A DNA stretch of 31,181 bases from DATEEG01 sp035525055 (lineage in GTDB: Bacteria > Actinomycetota > Acidimicrobiia > Spongiisociales > ZC4RG35), in assembly GCA_035525055.1 (NCBI GenBank), contig DATLEZ010000104.1, positions 1 through 31,181 of the forward strand, in the 5' to 3' direction. The number at the start of each line of letters is the position of its first letter. The stretch's first letter is position 1. The notes below the pieces were generated by a model. It did no database searches. It was not told where the DNA came from and saw only the letters and a program-made list of their open reading frames with translations. Positions 1 through 8,321 of this stretch are shown piece by piece. A program made the position numbers and the translations under genes.

Positions 1-258
1 GCCACCGCCCCCATCGAAGCCTCCTCTGGTGACAAGAGGAGACATCGGCTCAACCCTCGAGGGAACCGCAAACTCAACCATGCCCTCCACATCGCTGCCA
101 TCTGCCAACTCCGCTACCCCGGCGAGGGCCGCGTCTATTACCAGAAGAAGATCGCCGAGGGCAAGACTTCCAAAGAAGCGATCCGGGCTCTGAAACGGCG
201 TATCTCCAACCTGGTCTACCGACGGCTAATCGCCGACGCCAAACGCGGCATCGACTGA
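1..258 (+). pseudogene. IS110-family transposase, C-terminal part (cut by window edge)
   Basis: The first 85 codons are an open frame that enters from outside the window and stops at 256-258. The text reads RGNRKLNHALHIAAICQLRY early on and ends in YRRLIADAKRGID. This is the pattern of the C-terminal Transposase_20 part of IS110-family enzymes: a G-N-R-x-L motif, then a helical stretch with paired basic residues and a tyrosine near the end. IS110 enzymes are DEDD recombinases; the catalytic N-terminal domain would lie upstream and cannot be seen, so I cannot say whether the gene is intact. Neighbouring genes are broken, which fits a region of insertion-sequence activity. Confidence 0.8.
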
Positions 259-475
259 AACGGTCGAGTGGGTCCGGGAGGACAACCAGGGACGACTCTC
301 AATTCCAGCGTGGCCAGCTCACACCCTGATACACCGGCACTTCGGAAAAGTCACAGCCCGGACCCGGCACCAACACTACGACCAACCCCAGCTCAAGGCA
401 CGGGCCAACCCGCCGCGCCCGACCCGGGATCGAAACGCCGACTTGACACAAAGAGGCATCGATACCGGAGGTTGT
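259..475 (+). mobile_element. Probable right-end sequence of the IS110 element
   Basis: The stretch after the transposase stop has no convincing gene. It is rich in Pro/Arg-type codons in every frame and ends near a motif reading TTGACACAAAGAGGCATCGA at about 443-462, which resembles the 3' ends I know from actinobacterial IS110 elements. The exact end cannot be fixed without a second copy. IS110 elements lack terminal inverted repeats, so none is expected. Confidence 0.35.
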
Positions 476-573
476 ATCGAGCTGAACAATTCCGAGCGAG
501 ATTTGTCGATCGGGCGCAGCTTGAGCACTAGGCACGAGCCGGCCGTAAGGCCGCGTAAGGACACCCCAAAGCG

Positions 574-875
574 ATGGATTTCCTGATCTTCCCTATTGGG
601 TTGCTCTATTTCTTTGTGTTCAGCTTCACGGGAGGTTTCGCCGGAGCAATCCACGCCGGCGGTCGCGAGGATCGGAGTCTCGTTGCGAACGCCGGCATCG
701 GTTTGTCGCCTGGACAGCAGCTGCGCTCATCTGGAGGATGTCAACCGGTGAATGGCCCGAGGAGTTCACCTTTGGGCTTGCCGGGTTAGCGCTGCTCTGC
801 TCGATAGTCTCCGTCCACCTTTTGGAGAGAAGACGATCCGCTACGAGGCTCGAGAGCGTGAACCACTGGCATTGA
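574..875 (+). pseudogene. Small membrane protein gene broken by a frameshift
   Basis: An ATG at 574 opens a frame with a hydrophobic start (MDFLIFPIGLLYFFVFSF then TGGFAGAIHA), but from about codon 43 it turns into low-quality sequence and stops at 789. In the -1 frame, starting at 699, the text becomes clearly protein-like: RFVAWTAAALIW, then FTFGLAGLALLCSIVSVHLL, then a basic tail, with a TGA at 873-875. Joining the two frames near 697-703 gives about 100 residues with three hydrophobic segments. A single missing base there explains the break. I do not recognise the family; it has the size and feel of a small three-helix membrane protein. It could also be a sequencing error rather than a true pseudogene. 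Confidence 0.55.
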
Positions 876-1014
876 GGGTCCTGCGACCGGCCCGCACGTC
901 ACGGTCACCACCGCTGCTATAGGCACGCACCGACGTGCTGGTCTGGTCGTTCTTAATTGTGGAGCCTTCTCGGTCCAGATCGTGTGATCTGTGCGGAGTC
1001 GGTCTTGGAAAGGG

Positions 1015-1641
1015 TCACTCATGTGTGTCGCCTATCGGGGGCCCGGAAAGGAGAGAGTTCGTCATCACAGTGGTGATCCACCACTGATAGCGGTCGGGTA
1101 GCCATCCGCGCTCGAGGACCAGGAGGTCGTGGATGGTGAGGGAGTTGACTGCCCAGAGCAGGTCGCGGGCCTGTTCTACCGTGATGCCGGCCCGTAAGAA
1201 GTTGTGATCGGCGAGATGTTGCGCGAGCCGGGCCATTCCCTCTAACCGCTGCGACTCCAGGCGTTGGAGGACTGCGGCAAGCTCGGGGGCAACGGTGGCT
1301 GCTTCTCTCAGCGCCCGAAGCAGGGCGCCGGATCGGGCATGGATTCCCGGCTGGGTGGCGGCGTACAACTCGACTTTGCGCCGCGGGTCTGGTTCTTCGA
1401 TGACCGCTTTGATGGCGGGCCGCTCCTCCACGGGTCTTTCCGCCCGGTCGGCGCCGCCGGCGACCGCCGCTTCCACTACCGCTTGAAACAGACCGGATTT
1501 TCCTTCGAATCCGCGGTAGATGGTCTCCACCGCCACCCCTGCCTCCGCCCGATGTTCGGCGCAGTATTCGGAGTTCGACGACAGTACATCAGTCTCGCCT
1601 ACACGAGGGCAACCGTCCAAATGGAAGGGACCGTGGCTCAA
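1015..1641 (-). pseudogene. TetR-family regulator missing its N-terminal part
   Basis: The reverse-strand frame is TetR-like from about residue 33. AEAGVAVETIYRGFEGKSGL is the second half of the TetR helix-turn-helix (recognition helix, then the Y-x-x-F-x-x-K motif), followed by LFQAVVEAA and a helical ligand-binding domain ending near WLPDRYQWWITTVM. The preceding 30 or so residues do not look like the usual first two TetR helices, so the DNA-binding domain is incomplete. The nearest ATG at 1641 therefore probably reads junk until about 1557. It lies between the broken membrane gene and the IS481 element, and points away from the catabolic operon. It may once have controlled that operon. As it stands it is unlikely to bind DNA. 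Confidence 0.7.
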
Positions 1642-1748
1642 TTCACCCGCATCTCGTAATCAAACAAGGCTCTCCGTCAGGCTGTCCTGGCTCCGAACTC
1701 TATTTCCAGGACGCGTTTTGGACGCGAAATGGTGCGAAACGTCCATGT

Positions 1749-1857
1749 GCGGCTCCGCCTCATACTTGACATTGTGGCTCCGGTTGGTGGGTGACAGTTT
1801 GTGGACGCGGCTTCGGTTGCTGGGCGACAGTGGCTCCGGTTCCTTGGCGACACTTTT
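1749..1857 (+). repeat. Left-end tandem boxes of the IS481 element
   Basis: Four direct copies of a ~25-bp box. The best-matching cores are TGGCTCCGGTTGGTGGGTGA at 1775-1794 and TGGCTCCGGTTCCTTGGCGA at 1831-1850. The copies at 1749-1773 and 1808-1830 are more degenerate. Inverted counterparts occur at the right end. Such repeats are probably transposase binding sites. Confidence 0.7.
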
Positions 1858-1922
1858 AGATCCCCGGTTCCCGGTTCCAGCCTCTTCTTCGGTGACGGCA
1901 GTCGACGAAGAGGAACTCGATC

Positions 1923-3386
1923 ATGCTGGTGGAGTTGGGTGTGGTGGAGCAGCGGTATCAGGCGGTGTTGGAGGTTTTGGGCGGGGCGACGGTGATTGAG
2001 GTGGCTCGCCGTTTCGGGGTGGTCCGCCAGACGGTGCATGACTGGTTGCGTCGTTATGCCTCTGATGGTTTGGCGGGGTTGGCGGATCGGAGTTCGAGGC
2101 CGCTGTCCTGTCCTCATCAGATGGCCGCTGAGATGGAGGTGCGGATCGTCGAGCTGCGTCGGGCTCATCCTTCCTGGGGGCCGCGGACGATCGGTTATCA
2201 CTTGGAGAAGGGGGGAGTGTGGCCGGTTCCTTCCCGCTCGGCGATCTATCGGAGCTTGATCCGCCACCGACTGTTGGACCCGAAGGCGAGGAGGAAGCGG
2301 CGTTCTGATTACAAGCGGTGGGAGCGGGGGAAGGCGATGGAGTTGTGGCAGATGGATGTGATGGGTGGGGTGTGGCTTTCTGATGGTTCCGAGTTGAAGG
2401 TGGTGACCGGGATCGACGATCACTCGAGGTTCTGTGTCTCGGCGCTGCTGGTCCGACGGGCGACGGCCCGACCGACCTGTGATGCCCTGGCGGTGGCGAT
2501 GCGATCCCATGGGGTGCCCGATCAGATTTTGACCGACAACGGCAAGGTCTTCACCGGAAGGTTCGGGCCTGGCAAGGGGGAGGTGTTGTTTGACCGTATC
2601 TGTCGGGAGAACGGGATCCGTCATCTGTTGACTGCTCCCCGCTCACCGACCACTACCGGCAAGGTGGAACGGTTCCATAAGACGGTGCGAAAGGAATTCC
2701 TAACAGGTCGGGTCTTCGAGTCCCTCGCCGAGGCCCAGGCGGCTTTGGATTTGTGGGTGGAGCATTACAACTGTGAGCGGCCTCATCAGGGGATCGGGAT
2801 GATCCCACCGGTACGACGGTTCGAGCTGGCGATTGCCGAACCGTTCGAAGTGGTCTCTAGTGACGATCCGGAGTCGGCGCTGCTGGGGGTGGTGGAGGAG
2901 CGGCGGGTGGTGACCCGGAGGGTGAGTGGGGGTGGCCGGATCAGCCTGGCGAGGTTCAAGTATTACGTCGGTCGCTGGCTCGAAGGCGAAACAGTCGAGG
3001 TGGCGGTCACCAAAGAGGGACTGATCGAGGTTTCCCACCGGGGAGTGCTGGTCGCCTCTCATGTCCGTCAGCATCCGGTCGAGGCGGAACCGGCGGTGTG
3101 GCGGCGACAACCCAACGCCCGACCGGCCAGACCTCAAACTGTGGGCCGGCCGGTGACCCGTAAGGTCGACACTTCGGGCCATGTCAGCTTCGCCGGTGCC
3201 AACTATCGGGTCGGGAACGCCTATCGACGTCAACAGGTCGAAGTCAGAGTGGTGGGCGACACCGTCGAGATCTCACAGAACGGAAGAGTCATCCGTACCC
3301 ACCCGATCCGACATGACCCCAACCGGGCGCACGGTGCCTTCGCCAACCCCGGCGGCCGTCCCCGCCGCATCAACGCCGCCTCCTAA
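1923..3386 (+). CDS. IS481-family transposase (DDE integrase core)
   Basis: A 487-residue protein with an N-terminal helix-turn-helix (about 23-50, VIEVARRFGVVRQTVHDWL), a linker rich in basic residues (120-135) and an rve-type integrase core. The catalytic triad is visible: D145 in WQMDVMGG, D205 in ILTDNGK and E249 in GKVERFHKTVR, with the typical HYNCERPHQGI block after it. The ~200-residue C-terminal extension is longer than in short IS481 enzymes. The ATG at 1923 follows a GAGGAAC-type ribosome site. The gene looks intact, so the element may still be active. Confidence 0.9.
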   Translation: MLVELGVVEQRYQAVLEVLGGATVIEVARRFGVVRQTVHDWLRRYASDGLAGLADRSSRPLSCPHQMAAEMEVRIVELRRAHPSWGPRTIGYHLEKGGVWPVPSRSAIYRSLIRHRLLDPKARRKRRSDYKRWERGKAMELWQMDVMGGVWLSDGSELKVVTGIDDHSRFCVSALLVRRATARPTCDALAVAMRSHGVPDQILTDNGKVFTGRFGPGKGEVLFDRICRENGIRHLLTAPRSPTTTGKVERFHKTVRKEFLTGRVFESLAEAQAALDLWVEHYNCERPHQGIGMIPPVRRFELAIAEPFEVVSSDDPESALLGVVEERRVVTRRVSGGGRISLARFKYYVGRWLEGETVEVAVTKEGLIEVSHRGVLVASHVRQHPVEAEPAVWRRQPNARPARPQTVGRPVTRKVDTSGHVSFAGANYRVGNAYRRQQVEVRVVGDTVEISQNGRVIRTHPIRHDPNRAHGAFANPGGRPRRINAAS

Positions 3387-3395
3387 CCCGCGAGG

Positions 3396-3442
3396 AAGTG
3401 TCGTCCACCTACCGGAGCCAAAGTGTCGCCCGGGTACCGAGA
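3396..3442 (-). repeat. Right-end boxes of the IS481 element
   Basis: Two tandem boxes in inverted orientation relative to the left end. Read on the reverse strand they are TGGCTCCGGTAGGTGGACGA with its CACTT tail (3396-3420) and a more degenerate copy (3421-3442). Confidence 0.7.
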
Positions 3443-3517
3443 CTTGAGAACTGCGAAACGCTCATCTGCGACACGCTCACCACTGCTCGTTCGTATGCCG
3501 CCCACTCGTGCGCCAAG

Positions 3518-3529
3518 CGTACCGGTACG
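3518..3529. promoter_or_regulatory. Perfect 12-bp palindrome upstream of the hydroquinone operon promoter
   Basis: CGTACCGGTACG is self-complementary and lies 38 bases upstream of the -35 box at 3568. A dimeric regulator could bind it, but no intact regulator gene lies beside the operon. Confidence 0.35.
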
Positions 3530-3567
3530 ACTAGACTGTCACACCTGCACGAAGGACTCGCCGAGCC

Positions 3568-3597
3568 TTGACACGCCCTGCGGGCAACTTCTATCTT
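3568..3597 (+). promoter_or_regulatory. Sigma-70-type promoter of the hydroquinone operon
   Basis: A perfect -35 box TTGACA (3568-3573) is followed after 18 bases by TATCTT (3592-3597) as the -10 box. Transcription would start near 3604, giving a leader of about 40 bases before the ATG at 3645. The ribosome site GGAGGA is at 3633-3638. Confidence 0.7.
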
Positions 3598-3644
3598 GTT
3601 CGGAGTTCGTACGATTGTCCGCTTAGCGAACTGGAGGAAGTCGA

Positions 3645-4148
3645 ATGGCTAACGCCACCAAGTTTGGCTCTCTGGACCACTGGGAGAAGGGGCGGATCGA
3701 GATCATCGAGGGTGACCCCAAGCACTACGCGTTCTCCAACATTTACGAAGTCGCCTCGACCGCCAAGCCCTGGGAGAAGACCATTGTCGGCCTGAACCGC
3801 CAGTACGTTCTGGAGGCCATCAGGGCTGAGGGCACCTCTCCATGGCGCACGGCGCCTCATGACGAATTTGCGCTGGTCATGGATGGCGAGGTCGAGATCC
3901 GCTTGCACACCGTCGACGATCCCCGGGCGTATCACCAACCCGACGATCAGGGCTCCCGGCCATTGGATGGTGAGCCGTCGGGCCAACCGATGGGTGTGAT
4001 CAAGGCCAAAAAGGGACACATGGCTCTCTTGCCGGCAGACCGGGCATATCAATTCCACGCGGAGCATCCGTCCGTGATCGTGCTGCAGTCGATCAAGAGC
4101 CCCGACAGCCTCGAGCGTTGGGCCGAGATCTGCATTACCACCGTTTGA
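3645..4148 (+). CDS. pnpC: Hydroquinone 1,2-dioxygenase small subunit (PnpC/HapC type)
   Basis: A 167-residue cupin-like protein with no signal peptide. In the two-component hydroquinone dioxygenases of 4-nitrophenol and 4-hydroxyacetophenone degraders, a small subunit of about 18 kDa pairs with a large iron-binding subunit of about 38 kDa. This pair has exactly those sizes (167 and 329 residues). The central APHDEFALVMDGEVEI strand pattern and the later GHMALLPADRAYQF segment are cupin-like, but no His-x-His metal motif is present, which fits the non-catalytic subunit. A strong GGAGGA ribosome site precedes the ATG. The partner starts 21 bases downstream. The call rests mainly on the large subunit and pathway context. 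Confidence 0.82.
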   Translation: MANATKFGSLDHWEKGRIEIIEGDPKHYAFSNIYEVASTAKPWEKTIVGLNRQYVLEAIRAEGTSPWRTAPHDEFALVMDGEVEIRLHTVDDPRAYHQPDDQGSRPLDGEPSGQPMGVIKAKKGHMALLPADRAYQFHAEHPSVIVLQSIKSPDSLERWAEICITTV

Positions 4149-4169
4149 CCAGGTCGAAGGAGCAATGAC

Positions 4170-5159
4170 ATGACCATTCTCGAGGAAGCCCCCCAAGTCC
4201 TGGCAACCAAGCCCAACGAACAGGGGTATCGCGAGTTCTCACTTGGTGAATTTCGGTTTCGGCGGGACGAATACTTCGTTTACGTGACCTGGCCGACCGG
4301 CACGCATGTCTTATCGGCGGATGCGTTCTTGCGAGCGCTGCAGCGTGACGTGGCCTGGCAGTTCTTCTACGGAATCGTCAACTTCGACGGCGTGATCGGC
4401 ACGGTCAACCACTACGGGACGGTCGACCTGTTCGCCGGTCGCTACAACGATTCGTATCGCAAGGCAGAGCTGGACCACGTGGAGAACTTTGCGACGCCCG
4501 ACATCAAAGCGACCTTCGAGGAGATGCTCGATGACTGGGTGAACGAGACCTTTGATCCCTTTGCGGCGCCCCGGGAGACGGGTTCGGCGTTCGGCAACAA
4601 GAATGGCCACAATCGCCAAGCGACCGGGCGGCATCGGGTAACGGCCGCTCGGATGGTGAGCGTCCCGGGAGACGAGCCGATTCGCAGCGACGAGAGCGGC
4701 TTCACGGTCAACGAGCATTTCAAGGACGTCTCTCAAACTGAGCCCGAGATCGTGGTTGAGGAAGGCTTCGAGAATGAGGTCTGCGCCTTCAGTCTCTTCG
4801 CCTACCTCTCGCGATCGGACGTGACCTGGAATCCCTCCGTGGTCTCGGCGTGCAAGGACAGTCTGTTCTGTCCCACGACCGAGGAGTACATCCTTCCGAT
4901 CATTCACGGAAACGACCGGGTGGAGTGGTTCTTCCAGCTGTCCGACGAGATTCGGTGGGATGTCGAGGACCGCGAATCCGGAACCGTCCGGGCCAAGGTG
5001 ATCATGCGGCCCGGCGACGTAGCCGCCATGCCAGCGGACATCCGTCACCAGGGCTACGCCCGTAAGCGCTCGATGCTCCTGGTCTGGGAAAACGCAGACG
5101 GAATGCTTCCTGAACTGATCTCAACCGGTCAGATGCCCAACTATCCGGCTGAGTTCTGA
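4170..5159 (+). CDS. pnpD: Hydroquinone 1,2-dioxygenase large (iron-binding) subunit (PnpD/HapD type)
   Basis: A 329-residue protein expected to cleave hydroquinone to 4-hydroxymuconic semialdehyde with Fe(II) and O2. The iron site is visible: H246 and N248 in IIHGNDR, E252 four residues on, and H293 in PADIRHQG. The spacing His-x-Asn-x3-Glu followed by His 47 residues after the first equals the PnpD ligand set I recall from the solved PnpCD structure (His256, Asn258, Glu262, His303, offset by 10 here). The C-terminal half is the metal cupin; the N-terminal half is probably structural. AAGGAG precedes the ATG. The next gene encodes the enzyme that uses the product. Confidence 0.88.
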   Translation: MTILEEAPQVLATKPNEQGYREFSLGEFRFRRDEYFVYVTWPTGTHVLSADAFLRALQRDVAWQFFYGIVNFDGVIGTVNHYGTVDLFAGRYNDSYRKAELDHVENFATPDIKATFEEMLDDWVNETFDPFAAPRETGSAFGNKNGHNRQATGRHRVTAARMVSVPGDEPIRSDESGFTVNEHFKDVSQTEPEIVVEEGFENEVCAFSLFAYLSRSDVTWNPSVVSACKDSLFCPTTEEYILPIIHGNDRVEWFFQLSDEIRWDVEDRESGTVRAKVIMRPGDVAAMPADIRHQGYARKRSMLLVWENADGMLPELISTGQMPNYPAEF

Positions 5160-5197
5160 GCACCGGTTCCCCGGGCAACCGGGGGAGCAAGGAACCG

Positions 5198-6664
5198 ATG
5201 CAAGACCGGCTCTATATCGGCGGTGAGTTCGTTGACTCTGTCGCGGGCAGCACCTTCGAGGTCTTCAACCCTCATGACGGGAGCAAATTGGCCGACGTTG
5301 CCGAGGCGCGAGCCGACGACGTCGACAAGGCTGTCGCGGCCGCGACGACGGCTTTCCCGTCGTGGGCCAAAACTCCAGCGATGGAACGCGGCAAGCTGTT
5401 GCTCGACCTGGCCGACGCAGTCGAACGCAACGCCGGTGAACTTGCTCGTCTCGAGTCTCTTGACACGGGCCATCCGATCCGGGACTCGACCAGGCTCGAT
5501 GTACCCCGCACGGCGGCGACCTTCCGATATTTCGGGGGGATGGCCGACAAGTACCAGGGGAGCCTGCCTCCGGTGGAGAAGGGCTTTCTCAATTACGTGA
5601 GCCGGGAGCCGATCGGCGTGGTCGGACAGATCGTCCCCTGGAACTTTCCGTTGATGTTCACGAGTTGGAAGATGGGGCCGGCCCTGGCGGCCGGCAACAC
5701 GATTGTCTACAAACCGGCCGAACTCACGCCGCTCGCGAGCCTGCGGGTTGCCGAGTTGGTCGATGAGGTCGGGTTCCCACCGGGCGTTGTCAACGTCCTG
5801 CCCGGACCGGGACGAATTGTCGGAGCAAGAATGGCCGAGCATCCCGACGTAGGCAAGGTCTCGTTCACCGGCTCCACCGCCACCGGCCGGACGTTGGTGG
5901 AGGCTTCCGCCGGGAATCTCAAGCGCCTGCAACTCGAGCTCGGCGGGAAGGGCGCCAACATCATCTTCGACGACGCCGATCTGGATCTGGCCGTGCAAGG
6001 GTCGGCGTTTGCGATCTATCACAATCAGGGCCAGGCCTGCATCGCCGGCTCTCGACTTCTGCTCCACGAGTCGATTGCTGATCCGTTCCTCGAAAAGTTC
6101 ATCGAGCTCTCGCGAACGATTCGCCTGGGCGATCCTCTGGATCCCCAGACCGAGATGGGACCGTTGACCTCGCCAGGGCATCGGGATCGCGTGCTCAACT
6201 ACGTCAAGATTGCGGTCGACGAGGGAGGCGAGGTCCTGGTCGGGGGCGCTGCTCCCGAAGACCCGGCTCTGGCCAACGGCTGCTACGTGATGCCCACGGT
6301 GGTCCGCGCTCGCGCCGGTGACCGGGTCTGTCGCGAGGAGGTGTTTGGTCCCTTCGTAACGGTTACCACCTTCGCCTCCGAGGATGAGGCTATTCACCTG
6401 GCCAACGGAGTCGACTACGGCTTGGGGGGAGGCCTGTGGACTAACAACCTTTCGAGGGCCCACCGGGTGGCCGCGGCGATTCGGGCCGGCATGCTGTGGA
6501 TCAACTGTTACAAGCGCGTCAATCCCGGTTCGCCGTTTGGTGGGGTCGGACTGTCCGGATACGGGCGGGAAATGGGCTTCGAGGCGATGCATGAGAACAC
6601 GGAAGCCAAATCGGTCTGGGTGAATGTCGACGCCCAGCTTCCTGTCTGGTATCCGAGGGATTGA
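5198..6664 (+). CDS. pnpE: 4-Hydroxymuconic semialdehyde dehydrogenase (aldehyde dehydrogenase family)
   Basis: A full-length 488-residue NAD(P)-dependent aldehyde dehydrogenase. The family residues are in place: N149 in VPWNFPLMF, the FTGSTATGR cofactor loop (223-231), the general base E247 in LQLELGGKGAN, and the nucleophile C281 in NQGQACIAG. By position between the hydroquinone dioxygenase and maleylacetate reductase genes, it should oxidise the ring-cleavage product 4-hydroxymuconic semialdehyde to maleylacetate. The family alone does not prove the substrate. GGGGGAGCAAGGA precedes the ATG, 38 bases after the dioxygenase stop. Confidence 0.85.
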   Translation: MQDRLYIGGEFVDSVAGSTFEVFNPHDGSKLADVAEARADDVDKAVAAATTAFPSWAKTPAMERGKLLLDLADAVERNAGELARLESLDTGHPIRDSTRLDVPRTAATFRYFGGMADKYQGSLPPVEKGFLNYVSREPIGVVGQIVPWNFPLMFTSWKMGPALAAGNTIVYKPAELTPLASLRVAELVDEVGFPPGVVNVLPGPGRIVGARMAEHPDVGKVSFTGSTATGRTLVEASAGNLKRLQLELGGKGANIIFDDADLDLAVQGSAFAIYHNQGQACIAGSRLLLHESIADPFLEKFIELSRTIRLGDPLDPQTEMGPLTSPGHRDRVLNYVKIAVDEGGEVLVGGAAPEDPALANGCYVMPTVVRARAGDRVCREEVFGPFVTVTTFASEDEAIHLANGVDYGLGGGLWTNNLSRAHRVAAAIRAGMLWINCYKRVNPGSPFGGVGLSGYGREMGFEAMHENTEAKSVWVNVDAQLPVWYPRD

Positions 6665-6667
6665 TCC

Positions 6668-7543
6668 ATGGGTCAATTCACTTCACTCAGGGAGGCCGTG
6701 GCCGATCTCATCCACGACGGCGATACGGTGGCGATGGAAGGCTTCACCCATCTGATTCCCTTCGCCGCCGGTCACGAGGTCATCCGCCAGAAGAAGCGCG
6801 ATCTGGCAGTGGCGCGGCTCACTCCCGATCTCATTTATGACCAGCTCATCGGGTCGCGGTGCGTAAGAAAGCTCATCTTCTCCTGGGGCGGAAACCCGGG
6901 CGTGGGATCCCTGCATCGCCTCCGCGATGCGGTCGAGAACGACTACCCCCACCCTCTCGAGATCGAAGAGCACAGTCATGCCGGCATGGCCGCTTGCTAC
7001 ACGGCTGGAGCGGCCGGTCTCCCGTTCGGGGTTCTCCGGGCATATGCGGGCACCGATCTGGCTGCCCATACGAAGACCATCCGGACTCTCACCTGTCCAT
7101 TCACGGGGGAGGAGCTGGCGGCGGTGGCGGCGCTCAAGCCCGATGTCGCAGTGATCCACGCCCAACAGGCCGACCGGGAGGGCAACGTCGCAATGTGGGG
7201 CATTACCGGCGTGCAGAAGGAGGCGGTACTCGCCGCCAAGACCTCGATTGTGACGGTTGAGGAGATTGTCGATGAATTGGTTCCCAGCGGTCCTAACTTC
7301 GTGGTGCTGCCCTCGTGGACGACCACCGCCGTCGCTCACGTGCCCAACGGCTGCCATCCCTCCTATGCACTGGGGTTCTCGGCGAGAGACAACAACTTCT
7401 ACGTCGAATGGGATGAGGTGGCGCGCGATCGGGCAACCTTCGACCAGTGGATCGACACATATGTGAATGGTGTCGATGACCACAGCGAATATTTGAGGCT
7501 GCTCGGGTCTGAGGTCTCACCGGGTGCTGACCGCAATGGTTGA
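6668..7543 (+). CDS. 3-Oxoadipate-type CoA-transferase, subunit A
   Basis: A 291-residue family I CoA-transferase alpha subunit of the glutaconate/CatI type. It begins with the usual VADLIHDGDTVAMEGFTH block and has EEHSHAGMAACYTAG in the middle and HAQQADREGNVAMWG later. With subunit B it should activate 3-oxoadipate using succinyl-CoA, the step after maleylacetate reductase; this comes from context. It starts 3 bases after the dehydrogenase stop and overlaps subunit B, so the pair is translationally coupled. Confidence 0.82.
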   Translation: MGQFTSLREAVADLIHDGDTVAMEGFTHLIPFAAGHEVIRQKKRDLAVARLTPDLIYDQLIGSRCVRKLIFSWGGNPGVGSLHRLRDAVENDYPHPLEIEEHSHAGMAACYTAGAAGLPFGVLRAYAGTDLAAHTKTIRTLTCPFTGEELAAVAALKPDVAVIHAQQADREGNVAMWGITGVQKEAVLAAKTSIVTVEEIVDELVPSGPNFVVLPSWTTTAVAHVPNGCHPSYALGFSARDNNFYVEWDEVARDRATFDQWIDTYVNGVDDHSEYLRLLGSEVSPGADRNG

Positions 7544-8321
7544 TCTCGCTACAACGCCCGGGTCGACCTACACGGCCGACGAGATGATGACGGTAACCGC
7601 CTCTCGCCACCTGGCCAGTGGGGCGGTTTGCTTCGTTGGCATCGGCCTTCCCAGCGCGGCCGCCAATCTTGCTCGTCTGACCCACGCACCCGATCTGGTG
7701 CTGATCTATGAGTCGGGGACGATCGCAACCCGGCCTGTCACGCTGCCGCTGTCGATCGGCGACACCGAACTGGCCACCACCGCATTGTCGGTGGTGAGCG
7801 TGCCGGAGATCTTCGCCTACTGGCTCCAGGGTGGGAGGGTCGACGTCGGTTTCCTCTCGGCAGCCCAGATCGATCGCTACGGAAATCTCAACAGCACTGT
7901 CATTGGCTCCTACGAGCACCCCAAGGTTCGGCTCCCGGGCGCCGGGGGCGCTCCCGAAATCGCCGCTGCGGCCGGCGAGGTGTTCGTCATGCTGCGACAT
8001 CAGAAGCGGATGTTTGTTGAGGCAGTCGATTTCGTCACCTCGGTCGGTTTTGGCAGGGATGGCAAAGGCCGGCCGGGGTGCTGGGGAGCCGGCCCGACGG
8101 CCGTCATCACCGATCTCGGAGTACTCCGTCCCGATCCAGCTACTCACGAGCTCATCCTCACTGCCGTCCATCCCGGCGTAGAGGTCGATCGAGTGATCGA
8201 TGAGACCGGGTGGGATCTCGGTGTCTCCCCGGCAATCGAGGTGACGGACCCGCCCACTGCGGAGGAACTGGCGGTTCTTCGTGATCTGATGCAACGGACC
8301 GAGGCGGCTCATCGCCGATGA
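7536..8321 (+). CDS. 3-Oxoadipate-type CoA-transferase, subunit B
   Basis: With the ATG at 7536 the product is 261 residues (an upstream GTG at 7524 would add four). It is a family I CoA-transferase beta subunit of the GctB/CatJ type. LVLIYESGTIATRP carries the probable catalytic glutamate E59, which forms the glutamyl-CoA thioester in this family. Other family blocks are VDVGFLSAAQIDRYGNLNST and KRMFVEAVDFVTSVGF. It overlaps the end of subunit A by 8 bases and the start of the reductase gene by 4 (ATGA). Confidence 0.82.
   Translation: MVDLATTPGSTYTADEMMTVTASRHLASGAVCFVGIGLPSAAANLARLTHAPDLVLIYESGTIATRPVTLPLSIGDTELATTALSVVSVPEIFAYWLQGGRVDVGFLSAAQIDRYGNLNSTVIGSYEHPKVRLPGAGGAPEIAAAAGEVFVMLRHQKRMFVEAVDFVTSVGFGRDGKGRPGCWGAGPTAVITDLGVLRPDPATHELILTAVHPGVEVDRVIDETGWDLGVSPAIEVTDPPTAEELAVLRDLMQRTEAAHRR

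Larger units (their letters stand above)
1748..3443 (+). mobile_element. IS481-family insertion sequence
   Basis: The element contains one transposase gene flanked by repeated boxes in opposite orientation. On the left, four boxes lie at about 1749-1773, 1775-1800, 1808-1830 and 1831-1857; on the right, two inverted copies lie at 3396-3420 and 3421-3442. The boxes follow the pattern TGGCTCCGGT, 5-7 variable bases, then GGCGACACTTT or a near match. The outer two boxes on each side align as a terminal inverted repeat of about 50 bp. I could not identify a target-site duplication, so the precise borders are approximate. It sits just upstream of the promoter of the hydroquinone operon. Confidence 0.75.

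Noticed and set aside
5141..6676. 511-codon reverse-strand frame opposite the aldehyde dehydrogenase
   Set aside because: A long antisense frame is expected opposite a high-GC gene; the forward frame has all catalytic residues.
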